The notes under the pieces: model-generated
What the model was told of the DNA's origin: nothing
Databases searched by the model: none
What the model saw: the letters and a program-made list of their open reading frames with translations, nothing else
Assembly (NCBI GenBank): GCA_910588505.1
Contig: CAJUPQ010000013.1
Span: 1 to 57,245 of the forward strand
Reading direction: 5' to 3'
Source: an uncultured Hungatella sp.
Lineage (GTDB): Bacteria; Bacillota; Clostridia; Lachnospirales; Lachnospiraceae
Length of the DNA stretch: 57,245 nucleotides
Translations under genes and position numbers: made by a program
In this document: positions 33,993 to 42,912 of the stretch, piece after piece
Position numbering within the stretch: position 1 is the stretch's first letter
Layout: each line of letters starts with the position of its first letter

Positions 33993-36902
33993 TTAGAAGT
34001 TCGCCGCCGCCCCTGCCAGCTTCTTCTCAAACTCCTCCTCAGGCACAGGCTTTGCGTACCGGTATCCCTGGGCCACGCAGGCTCCGATTTCCCGCATCAG
34101 CTCCACATCCGCGTCCGTCTCCACTCCCTCGCACACGATCTGCGCGCCCAGTTCCGACGCAAGGTCCACAATGCTCTTCATGATCTTTACCTGTCTGTCC
34201 CGATCCTTTTGGTTTAGGAGGAACGAGCGGTCCAGCTTGATCACAGAAGCCGGGATTTTCTCGATGACGCCCAGGGACGAGTAGCCGGAGCCGAAATCGT
34301 CGATGGAAAGGCGGATGCCCCTGGCGTGAAGGTCGTCAAGCGTCTGCTTGGCGATCTTTTCCTGCAGTTCCTCCATAACAAGGGTCTCTGTGATCTCCAC
34401 TTCAATAAGCTCTCTGGGAATACCGTACTGGTCAAGGACATCCTCAAACTGCTGCACGAACCCGTCCTTGATAAAGTGGAGCCTGGAGAAATTGCAGGAG
34501 ATGGTCACCACAGAGAGGCCCAGGTCCAGGCGTTTGCGCAGCATCCTGCACACGCACCGGAGCACGAAGAAATCAATGTCCATCACCTTTCCGGTCTCCT
34601 CATAGTAAGGCACAAAGAAGCTGGGAGACCGGACAGCTCCCTGGGCTGTGGGATCCAAAAACCGCACCAAAGCCTCAGCCCCCACGATCTGCTCCGTGTT
34701 CACATCTGTCTTGGCCTGATAATAGGTGGCAAAGTTTCCGTCAATGTCAACAGAATCCAGAAGATTTTCCCGGTCATGGCGCTCCATGATCGCCTTCTCT
34801 AAGGACTCGTCATAGACCATAATCCGCTGGGCGCTGTTCTCGTGGATAAAATCAATGGCCTGGCTGGCGCACACGATAGCCCCCCGCAGGTCATCGCTGC
34901 CTTTGGGAATGTAATACACGCCCACCTGCAGCTCAATGCGGTTCCCTGTACACTGCAGAATCCGGTCCTCTGTGGAAGCCACCATATTCTTAAGCCTGCT
35001 CAGCGTATCATTGTTGTCCGCGCAGAGCATGAGGACAAAGTGATCCCCGTCAGCTTTGGCGTAGACCTCCTCCCGGCTGATGATGCTGCGGGAGAAAGAG
35101 TCTGCCATGGCCTTTAAAAGCTTCTGGCCGTTGCTCCAGCCGTACACCACCTTGTAGCGCTGAAACTGGGAGATATTTACATAGGCAATGGCGTACCGGG
35201 ACTTTGAGCGGTCTGTGTTCAGGGCCTGTTTGCCCCAGAACAGCAGGTGGTTCAGGTTCCAGATATCCGTCTCCACATCCTTGTACATCAGATTTTGTAT
35301 CTTCCTGCTGTCCCTGACAATGTGGAAGGCCACCAGAATGACAGCTGCTATGGCGCAGAGCAGGATAAGAATGATGGCAGAACTGTGGTCCTGGATAAAC
35401 TGGGCCATGCTGGTCATGGAGTGGATGTTGTGCTCCAGCATGTAATCATTGGCAGCCTTGGCGTCAATGGTGAGGATGGTCTTGTTCAGGATGCCCGCAA
35501 GATGCTGGTCATCGCTTCTAAGCGTCATCGCTATGCCGTGCTCCCCGTTAAGCACGCTCCGGACTTCCAGGTCATAGTAGCGCATCTGGGAACTTAGAAG
35601 ATACTCCGCCAGGTAGCCGTCGCACAGGGCGGCGTCAGCCTTTTTGTCCTTCACCGCGTCCATGCACTGCTGCTGGGTGTCATAGGTGACCAGGGAAAGG
35701 TTTTCCAGGTTTACCATCTCGGCGGCGTCGGCGGCCAGGTAGGAGACTGTGGCCAGAGTCTCCATGCTGCTTAACTCCCGGTTTTCCTTCATCAGCAGAA
35801 CCAGGGGAATCTGGGTGTAATCCTTCATCCGCGTCAGGCCCGGCTGGTCTGCGTCCTCCTTATCAACACTGTAGGACATGATGTCAATGGTTTTGTCGGC
35901 CAGTGCCTGTCCTGCCTGGCTCTCGCTGTCCATCTTCTGCCAGGACAGGGTCAGTCCCGCCACGGCGGCAGCTCCCTCCATCAGATCTCTGGTCAGCCCT
36001 TTGCACTCCCCGTCCTCCTCATAGAGGAAGGGGTAATAGCCGTCCAGATACCCTACCACGATGCGCCCGGCCTGGGCAATATAATTTTTTTCCGCAGTGG
36101 TAAATACAATGGTCTTGTCCAGGCGGCTCTGATAAAACTTGTTCATCAACTTGGTCTCCAGCTCCGGCGCGTTCATCTTCAGGTCTGCGATGGCGTAATT
36201 CAGTTCCCGCAGCACGTCCTCATTGCCCGAGTAGGTGATATAGTAGAAAGGCCTTGGGGCAAAGCGCCCGATAAGCCGCTGCCCCTCCTTGATCTCCATG
36301 AAGGTGTGGACCATGGCGTCGATTTGGCCCGTCTCCAGAGCCTCCAGAAGCTGAGCCGTGGAGTCGTACTCCCTTATCTTTGGGGCGCGGACCCCGTTGT
36401 CAGCCAGATACTGGAGAAACTCATCCCTGCGAACATAGGTCTTCACCATGCCGAAGGTGACGGACTTCATGGCCTCAAAATCTTCATAGGCCAGGGAACT
36501 GTCAGGGGTGGTGGCAATGATGCCAAAGGTGTAGCCGCTGGGCAGCTCTGCGTAATCATAGATGGAGGCCCGCTGGGGAGAGTACTGGGCAGTTCCCACC
36601 AGGTCCACCTTTTTGTCCTTCAAAAGCTCCAGGGCAGCGTCCCAGCTGCCGCAGTCCACATACTGGATCTCCCAGTCCGCATAGCGGCACAGTTCGTCCA
36701 GGTACTCCACATCCATGCCTGAATATGTGCCGTCCGGCTCTTTTACATTGTACCCGTTCATGGGGAAGAAGGCCACTTTCACGGTCCGCTTCTCCTTCCC
36801 GTAGACAGAGATGGGGGCAAACCCGCCTAACATACATACCGCAAGGGCAAAGCTCAAGAAGACTGCCAGTCTTTTTTTAAATCCGGTGTCATTCATATCC
36901 AT
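33993..36902 (-). CDS. Dual solute-binding-domain sensor with degenerate GGDEF and EAL domains
   Basis: A 969-aa membrane sensor. A signal/anchor (about 10-35) is followed by two periplasmic-binding-protein type 3 domains (about 38-260 and 275-495), a membrane helix (508-528), a GGDEF-like domain in which the signature is DGDHF (618-622), and an EAL domain starting with EALVRF at 743. The EAL residues are present: EITETLV, DDFGSGYSSL, KLDRSFL, EGVET and QGY..KP. So a c-di-GMP phosphodiesterase with a probably inactive, perhaps GTP-sensing, cyclase domain is expected, controlled by amino-acid-like ligands. The second ATG at 36896 has better spacing from AAAGG than the first. Confidence 0.9.
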   Translation of the reverse strand: MDMNDTGFKKRLAVFLSFALAVCMLGGFAPISVYGKEKRTVKVAFFPMNGYNVKEPDGTYSGMDVEYLDELCRYADWEIQYVDCGSWDAALELLKDKKVDLVGTAQYSPQRASIYDYAELPSGYTFGIIATTPDSSLAYEDFEAMKSVTFGMVKTYVRRDEFLQYLADNGVRAPKIREYDSTAQLLEALETGQIDAMVHTFMEIKEGQRLIGRFAPRPFYYITYSGNEDVLRELNYAIADLKMNAPELETKLMNKFYQSRLDKTIVFTTAEKNYIAQAGRIVVGYLDGYYPFLYEEDGECKGLTRDLMEGAAAVAGLTLSWQKMDSESQAGQALADKTIDIMSYSVDKEDADQPGLTRMKDYTQIPLVLLMKENRELSSMETLATVSYLAADAAEMVNLENLSLVTYDTQQQCMDAVKDKKADAALCDGYLAEYLLSSQMRYYDLEVRSVLNGEHGIAMTLRSDDQHLAGILNKTILTIDAKAANDYMLEHNIHSMTSMAQFIQDHSSAIILILLCAIAAVILVAFHIVRDSRKIQNLMYKDVETDIWNLNHLLFWGKQALNTDRSKSRYAIAYVNISQFQRYKVVYGWSNGQKLLKAMADSFSRSIISREEVYAKADGDHFVLMLCADNNDTLSRLKNMVASTEDRILQCTGNRIELQVGVYYIPKGSDDLRGAIVCASQAIDFIHENSAQRIMVYDESLEKAIMERHDRENLLDSVDIDGNFATYYQAKTDVNTEQIVGAEALVRFLDPTAQGAVRSPSFFVPYYEETGKVMDIDFFVLRCVCRMLRKRLDLGLSVVTISCNFSRLHFIKDGFVQQFEDVLDQYGIPRELIEVEITETLVMEELQEKIAKQTLDDLHARGIRLSIDDFGSGYSSLGVIEKIPASVIKLDRSFLLNQKDRDRQVKIMKSIVDLASELGAQIVCEGVETDADVELMREIGACVAQGYRYAKPVPEEEFEKKLAGAAANF

Positions 36903-36939
36903 ATTCCTTTCCTGCGTATTTTGTTATCCATGTTTTGGA

Positions 36940-36995
36940 GCGTGTTTGAACAAAATGTTCTGCCAGGAATGTGTGAGAATGTTTTACAAATACGC
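36940..36995. repeat. Short hairpin upstream of the EAL gene
   Basis: GCGTGTTTGAACAAAATGTTCT pairs imperfectly with AGAATGTTTTACAAATACGC. The left end resembles the terminus of the MITE at 23652. It lies 38 bp upstream of the minus-strand EAL gene start. Confidence 0.4.
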
Positions 36996-37065
36996 CCGAA
37001 CGTGATCTTTGTCTTCTATTGTACCAAATTGCAGGCTTCATGGCTATACCTTTTTCAAAAAGGAC

Positions 37066-37094
37066 TTGCAATTCCACAGGGAATCGGCTATGAT
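37066..37094 (+). promoter_or_regulatory. Promoter of the ZTP riboswitch/purine operon
   Basis: TTGCAA, 17 bp, TATGAT. The start point would be near 37101, right at the 5' end of the riboswitch aptamer. Confidence 0.65.
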
Positions 37095-37099
37095 GAAAC

Positions 37100-37178
37100 A
37101 AGAGCGTGCGACTGGCGGAAAGTGGAGAACCACAGGGGAGCACGTTACAGAAAGTAAAGCCGACCGCCTGGGCGCCCA
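37100..37178 (+). ncRNA. ZTP (pfl) riboswitch aptamer
   Basis: The conserved pfl features are present in order: GAGCGTGCGACTGGCG, GTGG-AGAA-CCAC helix, AGGGGAGCACG, and the 3' core GCCGACCGCCTGGGC. The class senses ZTP/ZMP (AICAR phosphates), signals of folate-limited purine synthesis. It precedes the AICAR transformylase genes, the expected target. The 3' core is shared with the terminator stem, so ligand binding should favour read-through. Confidence 0.93.
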
Positions 37179-37203
37179 TCACAAGGGGCGTCCAGGTCTT
37201 TTT
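37167..37203 (+). terminator. Riboswitch-controlled intrinsic terminator
   Basis: CCTGGGCGCCC pairs with GGGCGTCCAGG (one G-T) around ATCACAAG, followed by TCTTTTTG. Its 5' arm contains the aptamer CCTGGGC core, which makes the two structures mutually exclusive. Confidence 0.85.
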
Positions 37204-37312
37204 GCGTCTGCAGATGAGAAGACCGAAGCAAAACTGACGCGGCGCGGGGACTGAAAGCGGATATCGGCGCGGCAAAGGCGGCAGGCAATACTGCGTACAA
37301 GGAGGAGACAAC

Positions 37313-38029
37313 ATGAAGATGCTTAATCTGGCAGAGGAACTGAAAGGCAATCCCTACCCGGGACGGGGGATCATCATAGGAAAAACCCCCGACGGGACAA
37401 AGGCGGTTACCGCCTATTTTATCATGGGGAGAAGCGCCAACAGCAGAAACCGGGTGTTTGTGACAGAGGGGGAGGGGATCCGTACAGAGGCCTTTGACCC
37501 GTCCAAGATGGAGGACCCAAGCCTGATCATCTACGCCCCGGTGCGGGTTCTGGGCAACAAGACCATTGTGACCAACGGAGATCAGACGGACACCATCTAT
37601 GAGGGCATGGATCGGCAGCTGACCTTTGAACAGTCCCTGCGCTCCAGGGAATTTGAGCCGGACGGGCCAAACTATACCCCCAGGATATCCGGGATCATGC
37701 ACATTGAAAACGGAACCTACAATTACGCCATGTCCATTTTAAAGAGCAATAACGGAGATCCGGAAAGCTGTAACCGCTACACCTTTGCCTACAATCACCC
37801 GGCTGCCGGGGAGGGACATTTCATCCACACCTACATGGGGGACGGCAATCCGCTGCCAAGCTTTGAGGGTGAGCCTAAGCTGGTGGGGATCCTGGATTCC
37901 ATGGAGGAATTTACGGACATGGTGTGGGAGAGCCTTAATGAGGATAATAAAGTTTCCCTGTTTGTCAGGTACATCAATATTGAGACAGGAAGCTGCGCAA
38001 GCAGGATCATAAACAAGAACAAAAAATAA
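37313..38029 (+). CDS. IMP cyclohydrolase, PurO-like (PF07826 family)
   Basis: A 238-aa protein of the archaeal PurO-like IMP cyclohydrolase family, closing FAICAR to IMP. Recognisable segments are NPYPGRGIIIG, YFIMGRSANSRNRVF (about 40-55), IYAPVRVLGN and NDNPE-like text toward the C-terminus. It replaces the N-terminal half of canonical bifunctional PurH. It lies under the ZTP riboswitch with AAGGAGG upstream, and the formyltransferase gene starts 16 bp after its stop. Family assignment is from motif memory and should be confirmed by profile search. Confidence 0.85.
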   Translation: MKMLNLAEELKGNPYPGRGIIIGKTPDGTKAVTAYFIMGRSANSRNRVFVTEGEGIRTEAFDPSKMEDPSLIIYAPVRVLGNKTIVTNGDQTDTIYEGMDRQLTFEQSLRSREFEPDGPNYTPRISGIMHIENGTYNYAMSILKSNNGDPESCNRYTFAYNHPAAGEGHFIHTYMGDGNPLPSFEGEPKLVGILDSMEEFTDMVWESLNEDNKVSLFVRYINIETGSCASRIINKNKK

Positions 38030-38045
38030 GGAGGATATCTGACAA

Positions 38046-39224
38046 ATGAAAGAACTGGAACTGAAATACGGCTGCAATCCGAATCAGAAGCCGTCCCGGG
38101 TCTATATGGAAGGAGAAGGGGAGCTGCCCATTACGGTGCTTGGCGGAAAGCCTGGGTATATTAATTTTCTGGACGCGTTTAACGGCTGGCAGCTGGTGCG
38201 GGAGTTAAAAGCTGCCACAGGCCTTCCGGCGGCTGCATCTTTTAAGCATGTGTCCCCGGCAGGGGCCGCGGTGGGGCTGCCTCTTGACGAGACTCTCAAA
38301 AAGATCTACTGGGTAGACGACATGGGGGATCTGTCGCCTCTTGCCTGCGCCTATGCCAGAGCCAGGGGGGCTGACCGGATGTCCTCCTTCGGCGATTTTA
38401 TTTCCCTGTCCGATACCTGCGACGTGGATACAGCCAGACTTGTAAAGCGGGAAGTGTCCGACGGGATCATCGCCCCGGGGTATGAGCCGGAGGCCCTAAA
38501 GATCCTCCAGGAGAAGAAAAAGGGCAACTACTGCGTGATCCAGATCGACGAGACTTATGTTCCGGCTGCTCTGGAGCATAAGCAGGTGTTCGGCATCACC
38601 TTTGAGCAGGGGAGAAATGACCTGGATATCAATGAGCAGCTTTTAGCCAACGTGGTCACAAAGAATAAGGAACTTCCGGCAGCAGCCAAGAGGGATCTGA
38701 TGATCTCCCTGATCACGCTGAAATACACCCAGTCCAACTCCGTGTGCTACGCGAAGGACGGCCAGGCCATCGGCATCGGCGCGGGGCAGCAGTCCAGAGT
38801 CCACTGCACCAGGCTGGCGGGCAACAAGGCGGACAACTGGTTTCTGCGGCAGGCTCCCCAGGTTCTGTCCCTTTCGTTTGTGGACGGGATCAAGAGGGCG
38901 GACCGGGACAATGCCATTGACGTGTACATTGGCGAGGAGTACATGGACGTGCTGGCAGACGGGGCCTGGGAGAAGACCTTTAAGGTAAAGCCCCCTGTGT
39001 TTACCAGAGAGGAAAAGCGGGCATGGCTTGACAAGATGAAGGGCGTCGCCCTTGGGTCGGACGCGTTCTTCCCCTTTGGGGACAATATTGAGAGGGCCCG
39101 CAAAAGCGGGGTGGAGTATATCGCCCAGCCCGGCGGGTCTGTCAGGGACGACCAGGTGATCGAGACCTGCGACAAATACGGCATGGCCATGGCATTTACG
39201 GGGATACGGCTGTTTCACCATTAA
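38046..39224 (+). CDS. Stand-alone AICAR transformylase (phosphoribosylaminoimidazolecarboxamide formyltransferase)
   Basis: A 392-aa enzyme equal to the C-terminal part of PurH, transferring a formyl group from 10-formyl-THF to AICAR. Signature text includes LKYGCNPNQKPS at the start, AAASFKHVSPAGAAVG (catalytic Lys-His pair, about 66-67), LKYTQSNSVCYAKDGQAIGIGAGQQSR, and FFPFGDNIERA near the end. There is no N-terminal MGS-like IMP cyclohydrolase domain, that step being supplied by the gene before. RBS AAGGAGG lies 8 nt upstream. It is co-transcribed with the cyclohydrolase. Confidence 0.93.
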   Translation: MKELELKYGCNPNQKPSRVYMEGEGELPITVLGGKPGYINFLDAFNGWQLVRELKAATGLPAAASFKHVSPAGAAVGLPLDETLKKIYWVDDMGDLSPLACAYARARGADRMSSFGDFISLSDTCDVDTARLVKREVSDGIIAPGYEPEALKILQEKKKGNYCVIQIDETYVPAALEHKQVFGITFEQGRNDLDINEQLLANVVTKNKELPAAAKRDLMISLITLKYTQSNSVCYAKDGQAIGIGAGQQSRVHCTRLAGNKADNWFLRQAPQVLSLSFVDGIKRADRDNAIDVYIGEEYMDVLADGAWEKTFKVKPPVFTREEKRAWLDKMKGVALGSDAFFPFGDNIERARKSGVEYIAQPGGSVRDDQVIETCDKYGMAMAFTGIRLFHH

Positions 39225-39275
39225 AAGTCAGGGGTACAGCGGGAAAAATTGCATAAAGTAGTATGACGGATAGTC

Positions 39276-39322
39276 GGGAGAGTGTTATTGTCAACATTGA
39301 CGAAATACTCTCCTGTTTTTTT
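39276..39322 (+). terminator. Terminator of the purine operon
   Basis: GGAGAGTGTTATTGTCAA pairs with TTGACGAAATACTCTCC with few mismatches, followed by TGTTTTTTT. It lies about 55 bp after the AICAR transformylase stop. Confidence 0.8.
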
Positions 39323-39377
39323 GGATTTATTTCGCAGAATAAATATAAAAAGAGAAATTTTATTTTCCGAGTTTTTC

Positions 39378-39406
39378 TTGACAAAAAATTTCTTTTAGAA
39401 TATAAT
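39378..39406 (+). promoter_or_regulatory. Consensus sigma-A promoter of the sugar ABC operon
   Basis: Perfect TTGACA, 17 bp and perfect TATAAT in an AT-rich leader about 95 bp before the first permease gene. Such strength implies negative control, but no operator dyad or regulator gene was identified here. Confidence 0.85.
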
Positions 39407-39502
39407 AAAAATATATCGAAAAGATAATACTTAGTTGTGCAGATTGCCGGGAGACTGGCGGGGTAACAAAAAAGGTTGCAGATAGGAGGATGAAAGGTCA
39501 AT

Positions 39503-40393
39503 ATGAGAAATTCAACACTAAAAAAGTCACTGAGCGGATATCTGTTTGTTCTCCCGCAGTTTCTGGTGTTTGCGGTGTTCACCATCTACCCTATTTTTGA
39601 GGGGTTCCGCATCAGCCTGTACCAGACCGACGCGGTGAGGAACTCCTTTGTGGGGCTGAAGAATTATGTGGATCTGTTCGCGGACCCGGTGTTTTTGAGG
39701 AGCGTGTGGAACACCCTGTTTTTGACGGCGGTTGTCACCGTTGTGTCCTTGTTCATCGGCCTGACCGTGTCCATCGGCGTATTTGACAAAAGCGGGGCCT
39801 ACATATCTTTTATACGGACCTGTTATTACCTGCCGGTTGTAGTGTCCACGGTGGTCATGGCCATGATCTGGAGCTTTCTTTTGAATCCGGCCAGCGGCCT
39901 TATCCCCTACCTGATGAGGAACATGGGCATGGGGAATGTGAACCTTCTGGGAGATAAGCGGTATGTTCTGTGGATCATCGCCATTGTGACCATTGTTGCC
40001 AGCCTGGGCACCTGCATGATCATGTACATCGCCGCCCTGGCCGGGATCTCAAGGGAGATGTTTGAGGCGGCGGAGATCGACGGGGCCACCAAGTTCCAGA
40101 GGGCCATTTACCTGATCATCCCACTGGTAAAGCCCACGACCCTCTATCTGACGGTGACTCAGGTTATCAATATGCTGAAGCTGTTTGTTATCGTACAGCT
40201 TTTGACAGACGGCGGCCCCAACAACGCGTCCATGACCATGATGTACTACCTGTACCGGAACGCCTTTAAGTACGACAAGGTCAATACGGCGGCAGCTATC
40301 GGCGTTCTGATGTTCCTGTTCGCCCTTATCATAACCCTTCCCCAGTTCAGGACCCTGGCGGGGATCGAGCCGAAAAAGAAAGCCAAAAATTAA
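39503..40393 (+). CDS. Sugar ABC transporter permease (MalF/UgpA type)
   Basis: A 296-aa inner membrane permease with six predicted helices. The EAA loop is seen as EMFEAAEIDGATKFQRAIYLIIP (about 192-214), the docking site for the ATPase. The FVLPQFLVFAVFTIYPIFEG start is typical of carbohydrate uptake class 1 (CUT1). It begins a three-gene transporter set; no ATPase is encoded here, so a shared MsmK-type ATPase elsewhere is expected, as is usual in Firmicutes. Confidence 0.93.
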   Translation: MRNSTLKKSLSGYLFVLPQFLVFAVFTIYPIFEGFRISLYQTDAVRNSFVGLKNYVDLFADPVFLRSVWNTLFLTAVVTVVSLFIGLTVSIGVFDKSGAYISFIRTCYYLPVVVSTVVMAMIWSFLLNPASGLIPYLMRNMGMGNVNLLGDKRYVLWIIAIVTIVASLGTCMIMYIAALAGISREMFEAAEIDGATKFQRAIYLIIPLVKPTTLYLTVTQVINMLKLFVIVQLLTDGGPNNASMTMMYYLYRNAFKYDKVNTAAAIGVLMFLFALIITLPQFRTLAGIEPKKKAKN

Positions 40394-40411
40394 CACGGGA
40401 GGTAAAAAACT

Positions 40412-41248
40412 ATGCTGAAGCGAATCAGGCATATGGAGAAGCCGGATCTGATCTTAAATATTATCATCCTTCTGGGGGCGGTCTTAAATCTGTTTCCCCT
40501 GTACTGGCTCATCACCAGTTCCTTTAAGACGTCGGCAGCCATCTACAAGATGCCGCCGGACTGGTTCCCCACCACGTTCAACATCGGCAATTACCGGGAT
40601 CTGTTTGTGGGACAGCCGGCATTTCGGTGGGCTTTTAACAGTATTCTGGTGTCCACAGTGTCCACGGTGCTTGTGATCGTGTTTTCGTCCCTGGCCGCGT
40701 ATTCTTTCTCCAAACTGCAGTTTAAGGGGAAGAACGCGCTGTATATGGTGTTTATTTGCTCCCTGATGCTGCCAAAGGAGATCTTCATCGTTCCGCTGTT
40801 CAAGATTGTCCAGGCTCTGGAGTGGAGCGATACCTATATGGGCATGATCGCCCCCACAGTGGCGTCCTGTTTCGGCGTGTTTCTGCTGAAAGGATTTTTT
40901 GACACGGTGCCGGATTCCATCCGGGAGTCGGGCAAGATCGACGGCGCCAGCGAGCTGACCATCTTCACGAAGCTGGTGCTCCCCATCGTAAAGCCGGGGC
41001 TGGGAGCTCTGTTTATCTTAAACTTTGTTAATGTGTGGAATGATTACCTGTGGCAGATGCTCATGGCCAGGACCAAGAATATGAGGACCCTTATGGTCGG
41101 CACGGCCAGCCTGATGCAGGAGATCAACCCTAACTTTGCCTACAAGATGGCAGGCGCTACAGTGGCCTGCGTGCCTATGCTGGTGGTGTTCCTTCTGTTC
41201 CAGCGCTACTTTACAGCCGGGATCACAGTGGGAGCGGAGAAGGGCTGA
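40412..41248 (+). CDS. Carbohydrate ABC transporter permease (MalG/UgpE type)
   Basis: A 278-aa second permease subunit, six helices. The N-terminus has NLFPLYWLITSSFKT and the EAA loop is SIRESGKIDGASELTIFTKLVLPIVKP (about 170-196). The C-terminal AGITVGAEKG is a MalG-type ending. It lies 18 bp after the partner permease. The 239 bp up to the binding-protein gene contain no gene, although short G/C-rich dyads are present. Confidence 0.93.
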   Translation: MLKRIRHMEKPDLILNIIILLGAVLNLFPLYWLITSSFKTSAAIYKMPPDWFPTTFNIGNYRDLFVGQPAFRWAFNSILVSTVSTVLVIVFSSLAAYSFSKLQFKGKNALYMVFICSLMLPKEIFIVPLFKIVQALEWSDTYMGMIAPTVASCFGVFLLKGFFDTVPDSIRESGKIDGASELTIFTKLVLPIVKPGLGALFILNFVNVWNDYLWQMLMARTKNMRTLMVGTASLMQEINPNFAYKMAGATVACVPMLVVFLLFQRYFTAGITVGAEKG

Positions 41249-41487
41249 CCGGCGGCGGGTGTCCGGGCAGCTTAGGCAGACCGGGGTATCGTGGCGGGAT
41301 GGCTGGGTGAGAATTGCGGCGGGCCTCCAGCGGTCTAAGGCAGTTTCTGGTCAGACAGCAGGGGTATAGCGGCCCCATGATAGGAGTTTGTGATGCCTGT
41401 GATATGCGGTAGAGATACCCATTAGGACAGATCAGGCAGAACATAGATGTAAAGTTGCAAGATCAATAATATTAAGGAGGATTCAGG

Positions 41488-42906
41488 ATGAAGAAAAGAG
41501 TAAGACTGGCAGCGTTGGGTATGGCGGCGGCCATGATACTTGGAGCCTGCTCTTCGGCAGGCGGTTCCGGGGAGACGAAGCAGGAGGCGGGAAACGCCCA
41601 GACAGAGGGACAGCCCTCAGGCGGCTCTTCTTCAGGCGGCAGCAGCGCAGGCGGCACGGAGCTGACCGTGTGGCTGACCCCACAGTGGAAGGGCGTGTTT
41701 AGCGGCACGGAGGAGGGTGCGGATTATGACAGCTTCTTCAAGGAAGCGGCCAAGCGCTATATGGAGAGCCATCCGGACGTGACCATCAAGGTGGAGGTTA
41801 TCGACGGCAGCACCAGAGATGAGAATCTGTCCGTGGCCCAGCAGACCAACACGCTGCCTGACATTATGTTTGAGGGCGCGTTCACCATGTCCAGCTTTTA
41901 CCACAAGGGAGCCATCGTTCCCATCACGGACCTGATCACGGATGAGGACAAGGCTGATATCTCCGAGGGAATCTGGAACAACTGCATGATCGAGGATGAG
42001 ATCTTTATTTACCCCTTCTTCCACATGCCGGGTACGCTGGTGTACAATGCGGATATGTTCCGCGCCGCCGGGCTGGATGACAAGGTAGCGGGACAATATG
42101 AGATCGCCACCTGGACTCCCGACGAGTTTGTAGGTATTCTGGAGGCCTTAAAGGCAGCCAATCCCAATGTGTATCCCATGGCGCTGTTCGCCCTGAACAA
42201 TCAGGCGGACACCTGGAACCTGGCCTATCTGCGGATGTTCGGCAACCAGTTCTACAGCGATGACAATCACCTGGTAGTAAATGAGGACAGCGGCGTCAAA
42301 GCTCTGGAGTACATTCTGAATCTGTACAACAGCGGACTGACTGTTCCCGGAGCGGAGAGCCTGGATTCCAACACCAACAATGCCATGTTCCAGAATCAGC
42401 AGATCGCCGTCAGTTTTACCAACAGCGTGCTTTTAGCCAACTTAGCGGCGGATATGGAGTCAGGGGCGCTGCCGGCCTTTGATTACCGGCTGGCCAATAT
42501 CCCCGGCGACCCCCATCCCAACGGATTTACCTATGTGACCGGAGCCATGGTCATGAACACCGGCGACGAGGCCAGGATAGCGGCTGCCAAGGAATTTGTG
42601 AAATATTTCTGTACCGACGAGGAACTGGTGACAGCTTCCAAGAACGGAACTCCGGTGCGGGCATCTGTAGTATCTAAGGTATCCGGCGAGCTGCCCTATC
42701 TGGAGGCCTACAATAAAAACGACCAGTATCTGTTTAACTTCTCCAAGAACCTTCCGGGCTACACGGAGCTTAGGAACGTGCTGTTCCCGGAGCTGCAGGC
42801 AGCCCTGACCGGGGAGAAGACCGCGCAGCAGGCTCTGGATGACTATGTAAAGAACGGAAACGCCATCCTCGATGAGGCGAAGAAGTCTTCCGTTGTGTAC
42901 AATTAG
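41488..42906 (+). CDS. Extracellular sugar-binding lipoprotein (ABC transporter)
   Basis: A 472-aa solute-binding protein of the family 1 (MalE/UgpB) type. Signal peptide with lipobox LGACSSAG (Cys about 21), then a Ser/Gly linker (30-56), then the ligand domain: TELTVWLTPQWKG, PDVTIKVEVIDGS, TLPDIMFEG and a C-terminal NPGYTELRNVLFPELQAALTGEKTAQQALDD. The last segment is characteristic of multi-sugar binding proteins. AAGGAGG precedes the ATG. The substrate cannot be assigned. Confidence 0.93.
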   Translation: MKKRVRLAALGMAAAMILGACSSAGGSGETKQEAGNAQTEGQPSGGSSSGGSSAGGTELTVWLTPQWKGVFSGTEEGADYDSFFKEAAKRYMESHPDVTIKVEVIDGSTRDENLSVAQQTNTLPDIMFEGAFTMSSFYHKGAIVPITDLITDEDKADISEGIWNNCMIEDEIFIYPFFHMPGTLVYNADMFRAAGLDDKVAGQYEIATWTPDEFVGILEALKAANPNVYPMALFALNNQADTWNLAYLRMFGNQFYSDDNHLVVNEDSGVKALEYILNLYNSGLTVPGAESLDSNTNNAMFQNQQIAVSFTNSVLLANLAADMESGALPAFDYRLANIPGDPHPNGFTYVTGAMVMNTGDEARIAAAKEFVKYFCTDEELVTASKNGTPVRASVVSKVSGELPYLEAYNKNDQYLFNFSKNLPGYTELRNVLFPELQAALTGEKTAQQALDDYVKNGNAILDEAKKSSVVYN

Positions 42907-42912
42907 TATGGA

